This document shows, piece by piece, positions 1 to 12,103 of a stretch of DNA of 64,000 nucleotides. The translations under genes were made by a program, and so were the position numbers. The notes under the pieces were generated by a model that saw nothing but the letters and a program-made list of their open reading frames with translations, did no database searches and had not been told where the DNA came from. Positions within the stretch are counted from its first letter, which is position 1. Each line of letters starts with the position of its first letter. The DNA comes from Macrostomum hystrix (Eukaryota; Platyhelminthes; Macrostomidae), in the NCBI GenBank assembly GCA_950097015.1, contig CATNEN010000039.1, forward strand, positions 4,538,001 through 4,602,000, given 5' to 3'.

Positions 1-364
1 TTTGGCGCTACAAAAAGTTGCTGAAAAGCTTTTTAATGTTTCTTCTCGGTGAAATAATAGCGCAACATATCGTTAACAGTCTAGAATTGCGCTACTATTC
101 AATTGATTCAATCTCAATGCCATCGGCACAGAAAGTAACGAATAATAGCTAGTTTTAAGGCTAGTTACTTCTGACCAGAAAAGTAACGCTACAGAAAGTT
201 TGAAAAGCTTGATAATTTTCAGTTTAAGCTGTTAATAAGGAAAATGCTGGCTGTCACGCGACGACTCCCCGCGAACCGCAGACCCGGCCCAAGCAAAAGC
301 TGTTAAGAAATGTTAGTCTCTGTCATCAATTGCTGCTTCTGCTTCCACTGGACTGCCTGACATC
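1..364. other. Macoilin 3' flank
   Basis: No gene seen. It should hold the macoilin 3' UTR. A minus-strand ATTAAA at about 33-38 could serve as a poly(A) signal. Short repeated phrases (AAAGTAACG; GCTACA-AAAG) recur. Confidence 0.4.
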
Positions 365-3300
365 TCACTGACTTGGCGCCCTGGATGTGGCCACGCCGAC
401 CACTCCCACGCAGTCGCCAGCGCCTCCGCTGCCGCTACTGGCTGCCAGATCGTTTCCAAAGGAGCCCAAGCCGCCGCCAACAACACTGGGAAACATGGCC
501 TGCTGCTGCTGGTGATGATGATGCATGTGGTGCTGGTCGAACATGAGCGGCGATGCCGATGACACCGCCGGCGAAGAATTCGTATAGCCGAGCAAAGAGG
601 TCTGGCCTCCGCCGCCCCAGTAGTCCGCGGAGCTGCTCACGGGCACCGGCGCCATCATCGTCTTGAGCTCCACGAGCTCGCGCTCCTTGGTCTGCAGGAG
701 ACCTGCGAGCCGGAACGGGGATTTCATTGAAAAGTAACATTTAGCAGCAGTCAGCTGAGTGGCAGAGTGGTTGACGCGTTTGTCTCTCGCATCAAGGTCC
801 CTGAGCTCGATTCCGCGGCGAGGCCACATTTTCGATTTGGGGGCGGAGAGAAGGTTTAGGGGCTTGTTGTGCAATTGAGAGCCATTGATGGCCCTTGAGG
901 GTCAACCTCCAAGGCACATTGAGAGTGTACACTGCCTGACGATGAGAAAGTCAGGGCTGATGTACACACATTTGTGAGTTTCAAAGTGGGTCAGAAAACT
1001 TACTATATTCTGAAAGAGCTAGCTGAACATCCAAGGAGTTTTGCACTCCGGGGGTCAGCTGACCACAGAAGGAATTTTACAATTGGGGTGGGGGTCAGCT
1101 GACCACAGAAGGAATTTTACAATTGGGGTGGGGTTCAGGTGACCACAGAATGAATTTTACAATTGGGGTGGGGGTCAGCTGACCACAGAAGAAATTTTAC
1201 AATTGGGGTGGGGTTCAACTGACCATAGAAGGAATTTTACATTCGGAGGGGGGGTCAGCTGACCACAAAATGAATTTTACAATTGGGTGGGGGTCAGCTG
1301 ACCACAAAATGAATTTTACAATTGGGTGGGGGTCAGCTGACCACAAAATGAATTTTACAATTGGGTGGGGGTCAGCTGACCACAGAGGGAATTTTACAAT
1401 TGGGGTGGGGGTCAGCTGACCACAGAAGGAATTTTACAATTGGGGTGGGGTTCAGGTGACCACAGAATGAATTTTACAATTGGGGTGGGGGTCAGCTGAC
1501 CACAGAAGGAATTTTACATTCGGGGGGGGGGGTCAGCTGACCACAGAAGGAATTTTACATTCGGGGGGGGGTCAGCTGACCACAAAATGAATTTTACATA
1601 GCTATTAGCCACCCAATAGACAAGTATTGCCCCACTCACTCTGAACATAGTCCATATCGCGCCTGGCCTTGTGCAGAGCAGACAGCAGGTCCTGCTTCAT
1701 CTTGTTCTCGTCGCGCAAAGCCTGGTCTAGAACAGCGTTCTTCTCTTTCATGGCGTTCAGTGCGGTCATGAGCACCTCCCGCTCGCGACTCTCCTCACGC
1801 ATCTTGGCCAGCTCGCGCAGCTCAGCCTCGCGCGCTCGGGCTGACTCCTCCTTGGATCGGAGATCCCGGCGGACGGATTTGAGTTCCGACTCGAGTTGCG
1901 TGCTGTTGCGGACGGGTTGCGGACGGTTTCGATTGAGTTTTGTAGGGCCCCCTGTACTGCTTGTAAGCGCTCGAAAAAAAATCACAATGGGCGGGTCAAA
2001 GCGGGTCCATTGGTCAAAAACAGATTAATAGAGGGTCAAAGTTTCAGACTTTGAGTCATTGAGTAAAAAATTGTCAATTGATTAAAGAGAGTCAACTGAT
2101 CAAAGAAGGGGTCAATGGGTCAGAGAATGGGTCAATGGGTCAGAGAAGGGGTCAATGGGTCAGAGAATGGGTCAATGGGTCAGAGAATGGGTCAATAGGT
2201 CAAAGAAGGGTTTAATTGGTCAGAGAATGGGTCAATGGGTCAGAGAATGTGTAAATAGGTCAGAGAAGTGGTCAATGGGTCAGAGAAGGGGTCAATGGGT
2301 CAGAGAAGGGGTCAATGGGTCAGAGAATGGGTCAATGGGTCAGAGAAGTGGTCAATGGGTCAGAGAATGGGTCAATGGGTCAAAGAAGGGTTTAATTGGT
2401 CAGAGAATGGGTCAATTGGTCAGAGAATGGGTCAATTGGACAGAGAATGGGTCAATAGGTCAAAGAAGGGTTTAATAGGTCAGAGAATGGGTCAAAGAAT
2501 GTGTAAATAGGTCAGAGAAGTGGTCAATGGGTCAGAGAAGGGGTCAATGGGTCAGAGAATGGGTCAATGGGTCAGAGAAGTGGTCAATGGGTCAGAGAAT
2601 GGGTCAATGGGTCAAAGAAGGGTTTAATTGGTCAGAGAATGGGTCAATTGGTCAGAGAATGTGTAAATGGGTCAGAGAAGTGGTCAATGGGTCAGAGAAG
2701 GGTTTAATTGATCAGAGAATGGGTCAATGGGTCAGAGAATGTGTAAATGGGTCAGAGAAGTGGTCAATGGGTCAGAGAAGGATTTCAATGGGTCAAAGAA
2801 GGGTTTAATTGGTCAATGAAGGGGTCAATGGGTCAGAGAAGGGCCGAAGGAGTCAATGGGTCAAAGAAGGAGGTCGATAGGTCAAAGAAGGGGTCGATGG
2901 GTCAGTCCTAATCGCTACCTACCGTCGGGTCCTGCAGTGCTCAGAGGTGCACTCATTATTCTGCCGCACTGTGCACAGATTCGATAGCAGCTCCTCCTTG
3001 GCCCGTCGTTCCCTGTCCAAGGCCGCCTCGGTGGCCTGCCGCACCTTGCGCTCCTCCGCCAGCTTCTTTTCCAGCTGCTGGCAGTTGGCCTTGTCTGTCT
3101 GGCTGCGCTGGACTAGATTGTGCAGCCGGTTCTGCAGGGACTCATTGTCCTGCCTAACTGAGCTCAGCTCCATTCGCACCTGCTTCTCGGCGCCAGCCAG
3201 GTTGGCCAACTGGGAGCGCAGATCGGATTCCACGCTGCGCGATGACTGCAGATCGCCGCGCAGGCGTTTCACGTCAGTCTCGAGGCGCAGGTAGCACGGG

Positions 3301-6300
3301 TCCGTGTTCAGCACCTGAGTCGGATTGGATCACATTGGGACATTTAGTACTCAGGATATAACAGTAGCATGGCACACCCTGCTGCCGAGAATGGCACCCT
3401 GCTACTGAGAATGACACCCTGCTACTGAGAATGACACCCTGCTACTGAGAATGACACTCTGCTACTGAGAATGACACCCTGCTACTGAGAATGACACCCT
3501 GCTGCTGAGATGACACACAGCTGCTGAGAATGACACCCTGCTACTGAGAATGACACCCTGCTACTGAGAATGTCACCCTGCTACTGACAATGACACCCTG
3601 CTACTGACAATGACACCCTGCTGTTGAGATGACACAGCTGCTGAGAATTACACCCTGCTAATGAGAATGACACCCTGCTACTGACAATGACACCCTGCTG
3701 TTGAGATGACACAGCTGCTGAGAATTACACCCTGCTACTGAGAATGACACCCTGAGAGCTACTGATATTGACACCCTGCTGCTGGGAATGACACCCTGCT
3801 GCTGATAATGACACCCTGCTACTGATATTGACACCCTGCAGCTAAGATGACACCCTGCTGATGAGAATGACAGCATGCTGCTGATAATGATACCCTGCTA
3901 CTGACAATGACACCCTGCTGCCGAGAATGACACCCTGCTACTGAGAATGACACCCTGCTACTGAGAATGACACCCTGCTGCTGAGATGACACAGCTGCTG
4001 AGAATTACACCCTGCTACTGAGAATGACACCCTGCTGCTGAGATGACACAGCTGCTGAGAATTACACCCTGCTACTGAGAATGACACAGCTGCTGAGAAT
4101 TACACCCTGCTACTGAGAATGACACCCTGAGAGCTACTGATATTGACACCCTGCTGCTGAGATGACACAGCTGCTGAGAATTACACCCTGCTGCTGATAT
4201 TGACACCCTGCTACTGATATTGACACCCTGCAGCTAAGATGACACCCTGCTGATGAGAATGACACCCTGCTGCTGAGATTGACTCCTACAGGATGGAAAA
4301 CAAATATCAGTCAAAAGTGGCATTTGAACTGCTAAAATTCTCACCTTTTTCTTTGGCCCGTCCTTGCCACCGCCTCCCAGCTTCTTGACATTTTTGTAGC
4401 TTGTTTTCGCGCAACCGGCGCTAGACTCTTCCTCGTGCTGGGGCGCGTTTAAATTAACATCTGGCCTCTGCTGCTGCTGTTGCAGCTGTTGTTGTCCTGC
4501 CTGCTGCTGCTTCTCGCAGAACTCCTGACTACCGGATATGCTTTCGTCGTGCCCGGACGCCACGGAGGCTGCCGCTACAGCTGCCGCGGCGAGCTTCTTC
4601 ATGAGGCCCACCCCGCCGCCCGAGGCCACCCCTCCGCCCGAGGCCACCCCGGTGACTGACGGAGTGTCGTCGGAGTCCACGATCTCGTTATAGTGTCCAT
4701 TATGCTGCTGGCCGTCTTCGTTCTCAACTCCTCCGCCGCTGCCGACGCCGCCATTGGTTTCAGACGGTGGCAGGCCCAGCGCCTTGTCTAACAGATCAAA
4801 GTGGAAACTGTTGCGCTGCCGCACCTGGGGATGGGGGGGCCGAGTTCTGTCAGCTGGCTGGACAATTGCATATGAATTTACTTAACTGATAATAAATACT
4901 ATCAATAATAGTCCCTCGATCCCCTACATGAATTCACAAAAATTATCATAATTTAATCCCAATATATGACAAGCGAAAATCCAAAAAATTAATTTTTAAT
5001 TATTGTCAATTCCTCAATCCTCAACCTCAATCCTTGACAATTGTCAATCCCCTAACCTCAGTCCTTGACAATTGTCTATCCCGTAACCTCAATCCTTGAC
5101 AATTGTCTATCCCCTAACCTCAGTCCTTGACAATTGTCTATAACTTAAACCCCAATCCTTGACAATTGTCAATCCCGTAAACTCAATCCCTGACAATTGT
5201 CTATCCCCTAACCTCAATCCTTGACAATTGTCTATCCCCTAACCTCAGTCCTTGACAATTGTCTATCCCCTAACCTCAGTCCTTGACAATTGTCAATCCC
5301 CTAACCTCAGTCCTTGACAATTGTCTATCCCCTAACCTCAGTCCTTGACAATTGTCTATCCCCTAACCTCAGTCCTTGACAATTGTCAATCCCCTAACCT
5401 CAGTCCTTGACAATTGTCTATCCCCTAACCTCAGTCCTTGACAATTGTCAATCCCCTAACCTCAGTCCTTGACAATTGTCAATCCCCTAACCTCAGTCCT
5501 TGACAATTGTCTATCCCCTAACCTCAGTCCTTGACAATTGTCAATCCCCTAACCTCAGTCCTTGACAATTGTCTATAACTTAAACCCCAATCCTTGACAA
5601 TTGTCAATCCCCTAACTTCAGTCCTTGACAATTGTCAATCCCGCAAACTCAATCCCTGACAATTGTCTATCCCCTAACCTCAATCCTTGACAATTGTCTA
5701 TCCCCTAACCTCAGTCCTTGACAATTGTCTATCCCCTAACCTCAATCCTTGACAATTGTCAATCCCCTAACCTCAATCCTTGACAATTGTCTATCCCCTA
5801 ACCTCAGTCCTTGACAATTGTCTATCCCCTAACCTCAGTCCTTGACAATTGTCAATCCCCTAACCTCAGTCCTTGACAATTGTCTATCCCCTAACCTCAG
5901 TCCTTGACAATTGTCAATCCCCTAACCTCAGTCCTTGACAATTGTCTATCCCCTAACCTCAATCATTGACAATTGTCTATCCCCTAACCTCAATCCTTGA
6001 CAATTGTCAATCCCCTAACCTCAATCCTTGACAATTGTCTATCCCCTAACCTCAATCCTTGACAATTGTCAATCCCCTAACCTCAGTCCTTGACAATTGT
6101 CTATCCCTTAACCTCAATCCTTGACAATTGTCAATCCCGTAAACTCAATCCCTGACAATTGTCTATCCCCTAACCTCAATCCTTGACAATTGTCTATCCC
6201 CTAACCCCGATCCTTGACAATTGTCTATCCCCTAACCCCGATCCTTGACAATTGTCAATTCCCTAACCTCAATCCTTGACAATTGTCTATCCCCTAACCC

Positions 6301-9300
6301 CGATCCTTGACAATTGTCTATCCCCTAACCCCGATCCTTGACAATTGTCTATCCCCTAACCCCGATCCTTGACAATTGTCTATCCCCTAACCCCGATCCT
6401 TGACAATTGTCTATCCCCTAACCCCGATCCTTGACAATTGTCTATCCCCTAACCCCGATCCTTGACAATTGTCTATCCCCTAACCCCGATCCTTGACAAT
6501 TGTCTATCCCCTAACCTCTATCTTTGAGACAAAAAAAATTTTAATCCTCCCTTTCGATAATATAACCTTTTTATTAATTCGAAATCATGAAAATCCCTCA
6601 TCTTTTACTCCTAATCCCCCGAAAATTGAAAGTACACAGTGCACAGTAACACACAAACCTCGTGCTGTTTTCTTAGTCGATACCTGTAGCACAGATAAGT
6701 TTTGAAACCAAAGCCCAGCGTTACAATGGGATAACCAATTGAATGTGCGGCAAATGGTCGGCACAGGTCCATGTTGAATGGCAGATTTCGCATCTGGCGC
6801 AGGCGAATGGAGAATTCCACGTAGACAAACAGAGTCCACAGGAGTATGGTGGGGATGCTGACGCCGCGCTCTATTGAGTCAGTTTAATTTGAAAAAATTG
6901 ACTAGGTATCGTATATGGTAGACAGGATTGTGGGTGAATAGGCAGAATGGTGGGTGAATAGACTGAATGGTGATTGAATAGACAGAATGGTGATTGAATA
7001 GACAGAATGGTGATTGAATAGACTGAATGGTGAGTGAATAGACTGAATGGTGAGTGAATAGACAGAATGGTGAGTGAATAGACAGAATGGTGAGTGAATA
7101 GACAGAATGGTGAGTGAATAGACAGAATGGTGAGTGAATAGACTGAATGGTGAGTGAATAGACAGAATGGTGATTGAATAGACAGAATGGTGAGTGAATA
7201 TACAGAATGGTGAGTGAATAGACTGAATGGTGAGTGAATAGACTGAATGGTGATTGAATAGACAGAACGGTGAGTGAATAGACTGAATGGTGATTGAATA
7301 GACAGAATGTAGAGTGAATAGACTGAATGGTGATTGAATAGACAGAATGGTGAGTGAATATACAGAATGGTGAGTGAATAGACAGAATGTAGAGTGAATA
7401 GACTGAATGGTGATTGAATAGACAGAATGGTGAGTGAATAGACTGAATGGTGATTGAATAGACAGAATGTAGAGTGAATAGACTGAATGGTGATTGAATA
7501 GACAGAATGGTGAGTGAATATACAGAATGGTGAGTGAATAGACTGAATGGTGATTGAATAGACAGAATGGTGAGTGAATAGACTGAATGGTGATTGAATA
7601 GACAGAATGGTGGGTGAATAGACAGAATGGTGAGTGAATAGACACAATGGTGGGTGAATAGACAAAATGGTGGGTGAATAGACAGAATGGTGGGTGAATA
7701 GACTGAATGGTGATTGAATAGACAGAATGGTGAGTGAATAGACAGAATGGTGAGTGAATAGACTGAATGGTGATTGAATAGACAGAATGGTGATTGAATA
7801 GACAGAATGGTGATTGAATAGACAGAATGGTGATTGAATAGACAGAATGGTGATTGAATAGACAGAATGGTGATTGAATAGACAGAATGGTGAGTGAATA
7901 GACAGAATGGTGATTGAATAGACAGAATGGTGATTGAATAGACAGAATGGTGAGTGAATAGACAGAATGGTGATTGAATAGACTGAATGGTGAGTGAATA
8001 GACAGAATGGTGAGTGAATAGACAGAATGGTGGGTGAATAGACAGAATGGTGAGTGAATAGACAGAATGGTGAGTGAATAGACAGAATGGTGAGTGAATA
8101 GACAGAATGGTGGGTGAATAGACAGAATGGTGAGTGAAGAAGCAGACGGTGGGTGAATAGACAGAATGGTAGTTGATGGACAGAATGACAAGCAAGTCAA
8201 ACCGAGCCTCACCAGAGTTCCAAACGAACTGTACCCAAACGTAGGTGCTAGCCAAAAAGAATAGCCAGTGCACTGGAACAAACAGGTAGAGCATGACATC
8301 AGAAGTCAGGCCCAGGCAGAGGAAGAACAATAGAAACATGATCCCCTGGTAGCGATAGGAGTCGTGTAGAGAGCGGAGCAGCAGCCAGCAAGGCCAGAGG
8401 TACTCGAACCGGAATTCCAATAGAAAGTCTAGCATCAGTACTCCAGCCCATATTAACAGGAATTTCAGGTAGAGCAGAACCCTGTTATGAGTTATAGAAA
8501 TATAAATGGTATTTTTGTTAATAAAAAAGAATGGGTCATACTTTATTATAGTTATTGTATTTTTTTGTGGGTACAGTTAAGTATCCCAGAGTAAAATTTA
8601 CTGCTAGTAGACAATAAACATAAAACTTGTTTATCATTAACCCAAATTCAGAAAATGAATAATTTTGAATTTAAATACAAAGACAAATAACTGCTTAAAT
8701 AATAAACTGACTAATTATAGAATGGCTATAGAATATAACTGCTTATAATATTATACCTACAGAATAATCATATTGTAAAGGCCAAGCTATAGTCACATTC
8801 CCAGGGCTGACTCCCGCGTTTTTCGGCAGCGTGTGTTTGCTGCAGTTTTCTAACCTCCGCAGCATCCGTTATTATTATAAAGGCCAAGCATTTTACTCAT
8901 TAATAATCCTATTTATAATGCGTACACAAAAAACTCATTTGAAAATTGACATTATAAACCTATAGAAAATCAACTTTGAATTGTGACCACTATTAAGCTT
9001 GAAATGCAGAATCCAAAAGAGACTTCAAAGTTCTAATGATTGGAATATTCTGACTTTTAATTAGTTGTAAAATGCTTAGTCCATACTTTATCTTGCATAG
9101 AGCAAACTGGAGTGAAATTTTCTTGCATGCATTAAACTTTAAACTGCCTACTCCACATCATTGTATAAATCATCAGTACCAGAGGTCCATAAATTACCAT
9201 TGTATGCTTTTTTATTTTTTTCTGGTATTCTATGAAATTGTGCAACTGAATAGGACTATATAAATCAAACCTACATTTAAATGCAAAAGATTTAAGATGC

Positions 9301-9565
9301 TCAGTGTGCATCTTGGCATATCTTTTAAATGCCTAACTAAATGTATTGGAATGTGTTGAGCTAAAATAGTTTAACTCGCAGCTCGCAGAAATATTTAATA
9401 TGATTGTGCAATAAGAGATGACATATTTAGGCCCTTTAAGAAAACGGTACTAGAAAAATACCAACAAGAATAATCCACAACTGTCTTAAACTCATAAGAA
9501 CCTCACCCTGAGTTCGATGACTCTACAAACTTGCTTCTTCTGCTTGATCTTCCACGTTTAGGCAT
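365..9565 (-). CDS. MACO1: Macoilin, complete 7-exon gene model
   Basis: Exons in gene order: 9565-9507, 8481-8213, 6870-6659, 4824-4345, 3314-2923, 1902-1640, 702-365. All joins are GT-AG and phases close exactly (2013 nt, 670 aa; human macoilin, as I recall, is 664 aa). Exon 1 is basic ([10 protein letters not shown]). Exons 2-3 encode the membrane-spanning N-terminal half, with the family-typical stretches [23 protein letters not shown] and [14 protein letters not shown]. Exon 4 is a low-complexity Gly/Gln-rich linker. Exons 5-6 encode coiled coil (about residues 341-558) with ENELLQNKLHN-like and EVLMSAL-like family signatures. Exon 7 starts with a short coiled coil and ends in a His/Gln/Gly-rich tail. 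Macoilin is known as an ER/nuclear-envelope membrane protein acting in neuronal excitability. Introns 2-6 are each filled by a different minisatellite. The least certain joins are the exon 6 acceptor, chosen because it restores both phase and alignment, and the 3' end. Confidence 0.9.
753..985 (+). mobile_element. tRNA-derived SINE, copy 1
   Basis: The head carries an A-box-like TGGCAGAGTGG (about 760-770) and a B-box-like GAGCTCGATTCC (about 800-812). The body includes GGAGAGAAGG and GGGGCTTGTTGTGCAAT, and the tail GTGTACACTGCCTGACGATG. The same body and tail recur near 16.8, 38.5, 46.1, 51.9 and 61.0 kb. It lies in macoilin intron 6, about 50 bp from the last exon, and is antisense to that gene. 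Confidence 0.75.
1048..1598. repeat. Minisatellite, about 40-bp unit, macoilin intron 6
   Basis: About 14 head-to-tail copies. Each contains the perfect palindrome GGTCAGCTGACC followed by an A/T-rich part and a G-run of variable length. The array ends about 40 bp from the intron 6 donor (1639). Confidence 0.95.
2100..2912. repeat. Minisatellite, 20-bp unit, macoilin intron 5
   Basis: About 40 copies of GGTCAATGGGTCAGAGAATG with G/T and A/T variants. It starts within about 10-20 bp of the intron 5 donor (2922). The unit holds two GGGTCA-like hexamers two bases apart. Confidence 0.95.
3368..4280. repeat. Minisatellite, 20-bp unit, macoilin intron 4
   Basis: About 45 copies of GAATGACACCCTGCTACTGA, with variant blocks (GAGATGACACAGCTGCTGA, TGATATTGACACC) that recur in the same order, suggesting higher-order duplication. 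About 50-65 bp of unique intron remains at each end. Confidence 0.95.
5015..6520. repeat. Minisatellite, 31-bp unit, macoilin intron 3
   Basis: About 48 copies. Each has the palindrome TTGACAATTGTC plus an alternating ATCCCCTAACCTC segment. Near 6200-6510 the variant CCTAACCCCGAT takes over and is very homogeneous, marking a recently expanded sub-block. Confidence 0.95.
6925..8155. repeat. Minisatellite, 20-bp unit, macoilin intron 2
   Basis: About 61 copies of GACAGAATGGTGAGTGAATA, with GATT/GAGT/GGGT and GACA/GACT variants in runs. It leaves about 55 bp of intron on each side. Because 20 is not a multiple of 3 and the unit lacks stops on the minus strand, it makes long artefactual frames that run out of exon 2. 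Confidence 0.97.
8482..9506 (-). other. Macoilin intron 1, no array
   Basis: AT-rich unique sequence apart from the small insertion at 8776-8889. This is the only macoilin intron without a minisatellite. Confidence 0.7.
8776..8889. mobile_element. 90-bp GC-rich insertion with 12-bp target-site duplication
   Basis: The 12-mer TAAAGGCCAAGC occurs at 8776-8787 and 8878-8889. The 90 bp between them is GC-rich in an AT-rich intron and ends in an ATT-rich tail. This is the layout of a retroposed small RNA. A stretch TTCCCAGGG and CTGACTCCCGCG faintly recalls part of U1 snRNA, but that is not established. Confidence 0.5.
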
Positions 9566-9990
9566 GTCAAGCGGTGGCAAGCGACGTCGAAAATGCATTA
9601 TTAACTTGATTAACAATTTTCGTAAAATAACAGAAAACAACTAGACGCCACTTTTTCTCTTAACCGGAATAACAAAAAACGACAGAGTCTTGTTTGCAGA
9701 GTAAAAATTTTAGGCGTTTTGGAGAGTGCCTCATTGAAATAATTTTATTGAGAAATGTTTTGACAATCGAAAAAATATATTAAGGCAGACGATCTTTTAT
9801 TTTTCGTTTTGTGTATCCCTATTTATTCCCGCTTTCGAGATATATTTATCTTCTCGCTCTTATCTTAAATATTATTCTTTAGTCATTTAACATAATATTG
9901 AAGCATATATTCAAGCAAACGAAAAATTTATACATGTGTACGCTGTATGGATGAGTTTGGGTTGATCTTGTGCAAGCGAGTGACTCAACG
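9566..9990. other. AT-rich region upstream of macoilin
   Basis: No coding signal. It should contain the macoilin promoter and 5' UTR (transcribed leftward). I see no clear TATA or splice acceptor next to the ATG. Confidence 0.5.
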
Positions 9991-10050
9991 TTAAACCAGT
10001 GAGTCGAAGCCAGGCGGTTGGCACGGCGGGCGCAAGTTCGAACCTGGCCC
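9991..10050. repeat. 60-bp direct repeat, outer copy
   Basis: Identical to 10359-10418. Contains CAAGTTCGAACCTGG, which resembles a tRNA B box, so a tRNA-like origin is also possible. Confidence 0.85.
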
Positions 10051-10358
10051 TTAGGAATCGAGCATTATCAATGTGCTAACTCAAATTTTATTTTTTTTTA
10101 TGAGCGAGCCGAAGGCAATTTAAAAGAGAAACACTATTCATTGTGAATTAAAAGCAAGAAACATTGACGCAAAAAAATCAATAAGCCTCTCGGAGAGATG
10201 CGCCGGCGCACAGCGCGCTACACTAAATAGGGCTGGGCAAGGCAGACCCCAAGAGGGGGGCGGCCCCGCGACCAGGCAACGTACATGCACCCCCGCACCA
10301 ATGCAAAAGCCCCCAACCCCCAGTTTAACCTCCAACCAAGCTACGCTCGGTCGGACCA

Positions 10359-10418
10359 TTAAACCAGTGAGTCGAAGCCAGGCGGTTGGCACGGCGGGCG
10401 CAAGTTCGAACCTGGCCC
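10359..10418. repeat. 60-bp direct repeat, inner copy
   Basis: Identical to 9991-10050. It lies about 45 bp beyond the stop of the tyrosine-recombinase frame and is the candidate B1 of a split-repeat terminus. Confidence 0.85.
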
Positions 10419-10464
10419 AAACCCAAAATGGAAAGGAGAAGCAGGGAACAGAAATTAGTTAGAG

Positions 10465-11355
10465 TTAGAGAGCGCCCAGGCAACGCGCCAGCCCATGCAC
10501 GGCTGCCCTTGCATCCGAGTCCTGCACAGACAGATAGCGAAACACAGAGCCGCTCTTCCAGTCACCTAGCTGCTTGATTACCGGCAGAGGAACACCGAGC
10601 TGCATCGCCATCGTAGCGCCGCCACGCCGCAGCCCGTGGCCTGTGAAGACACGCGGCGAAAAACCCGCCGCAGCGCACAGAGATCGGAGGCGGCCATCGA
10701 AACCGCTAGCTGTCAGGGCCGTCCAACCGTTCGCCGACCTGGTCGCAAAAAGATGAACAGGACCAGGGGCTTGATCCACCAGGTTGGCGGCCAGCTGCTG
10801 CTTCAGAGCTCGGTACGGGCAAATGGCCTCTAGCCCGCCATCTGGAAGCTTCGGAAGAAACACCCGCTGAACTCTGTCGCCAAACTGGTTCGTCTTGGAA
10901 TGCTTCACTACCAGCTCACAGTCGCGCTCCGAGAAGGTGACACTCGACGCTGACAAATCGAGCACCAGATCGAGCTCCCCAGCCTGCGTGGTGACATTCG
11001 CCTTTCGCAGCATTCCCCTCCAGGCCGTCAGAATCGCCGACCAAAAAGCGATGTCCTTGCGGGATTTCTGGTCAAGATAGGCGTGCAGCCTGAGAAGATC
11101 GGCGACTCGGATTGGCTCTTTCGAGTGCTGCTGTCGACCGAGAAACCGGCGAAGGCCGCGAAGCACCCACTTGACCATCGGTGTCTCGCACGGGTCCGGC
11201 CGAACAATCGCTCTGAAGTACAGAGAGACTGCGTTCGCATACGCATGGCAACTTCGGAAAGCGGTCAGCCGATTGGACAGCTCAGCCAGGTATTCAGCCA
11301 CGTGTACCGGCTGCGCTCGGGCTGGTGTCAAGCGCTTGGAACTGCAGAACCGCAA
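10465..11355 (-). CDS. Tyrosine recombinase of the DIRS-like element
   Basis: About 296 codons, open to the stop but without an ATG at the 5' end of the frame (first codon TTG), so it probably continued from an upstream frame now shifted. Catalytic landmarks are an Arg in GMLRKANV, the H-x-x-R box HGLRRGGATM and a terminal Tyr in GDWKSGSVFRYL. These proteins integrate circular cDNA by strand exchange in place of a DDE integrase. It is the best preserved part of the element. Confidence 0.85.
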   Translation of the reverse strand: MRFCSSKRLTPARAQPVHVAEYLAELSNRLTAFRSCHAYANAVSLYFRAIVRPDPCETPMVKWVLRGLRRFLGRQQHSKEPIRVADLLRLHAYLDQKSRKDIAFWSAILTAWRGMLRKANVTTQAGELDLVLDLSASSVTFSERDCELVVKHSKTNQFGDRVQRVFLPKLPDGGLEAICPYRALKQQLAANLVDQAPGPVHLFATRSANGWTALTASGFDGRLRSLCAAAGFSPRVFTGHGLRRGGATMAMQLGVPLPVIKQLGDWKSGSVFRYLSVQDSDARAAVHGLARCLGAL

Positions 11356-12103
11356 CCAGGACGCGAGCTGCGACCGGTAACTCCGCTTCGTGTGGGGAGC
11401 GAATGCATTGCCGAGGAGAAATGCGCAGCGCTGGCTGAGGCGGTCGGGAGCCTGGCGCGGAGGGCCTGCAAAAAGAGAAAGGCGGAAGCAGAACGGCAGA
11501 AAGCGTGGCTTGGAATTTCAGTAGCGCTACAGTTAACTGTTCCATACACACGCAATAAAAAGTCTCGCATCTTGCACACAGTGTGCAGTCTAGAGCACGG
11601 ATCTGCGAAAAGCTGGTACCAACCAGGCACATGAAACGCACGAACTTCGACACCGCGCCTAACTGCGATTAGCATGGCAGTCTGAAAATGCGGCTGTAAC
11701 TCAGACTTGCGGCAGCAACCTCTATTAATCATGCCGACAGCGGCGCTTGAGTCAGAGTAGAACACCACAGAACTATTATTAAGCAAAGCACTCCAGCGCA
11801 CCATCGCAGGAGAGGAACAATGGCTTCTTTGTACGTAATATGCATGTCCTTGAACACTCCTGCGGCATCCAGTTCCCAGTTGACGTATAGCCAATCAACC
11901 ATGCCGTTAGCATTACGCAAAATAGCGCCACCACCAACACTGCTGGCATCCATCTCGATGACCCAGGAATTCGAATGACGCCTCCAAAGCTGAAACTCAG
12001 GAAACTGCAGAAGGGCGCTACGCCACCAGAATAAAATACGCACGGACAGTCGAACAGGGGCCTGAGGAAACAGCTCCCAGAATGCACCACCTGAACGACC
12101 CAA
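11328..12103 (-). pseudogene. RNase H-like segment of the DIRS-like element, frameshifted
   Basis: WVIEMDASSVGGGAIL (first RNase H Asp) and NWELDAAGVFKDMHITYKEA lie in one frame. The following VVFYSDSSAAVGMINRG (second Asp) lies in another, so a frameshift separates them near 11.8 kb. This part normally removes the RNA template after reverse transcription. Confidence 0.7.

Noticed and set aside
6871-8435. 518- and 465-codon minus-strand frames running through the 20-bp array
   Set aside because: The first about 80 codons are macoilin exon 2. The rest reads through a good donor at 8212 into a repeat whose unit simply lacks stops.
10138-10392. 84-codon minus-strand frame between the 60-bp repeats
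   Set aside because: Lies in the non-coding 3' part of the DIRS-like element, with no recognisable domain.
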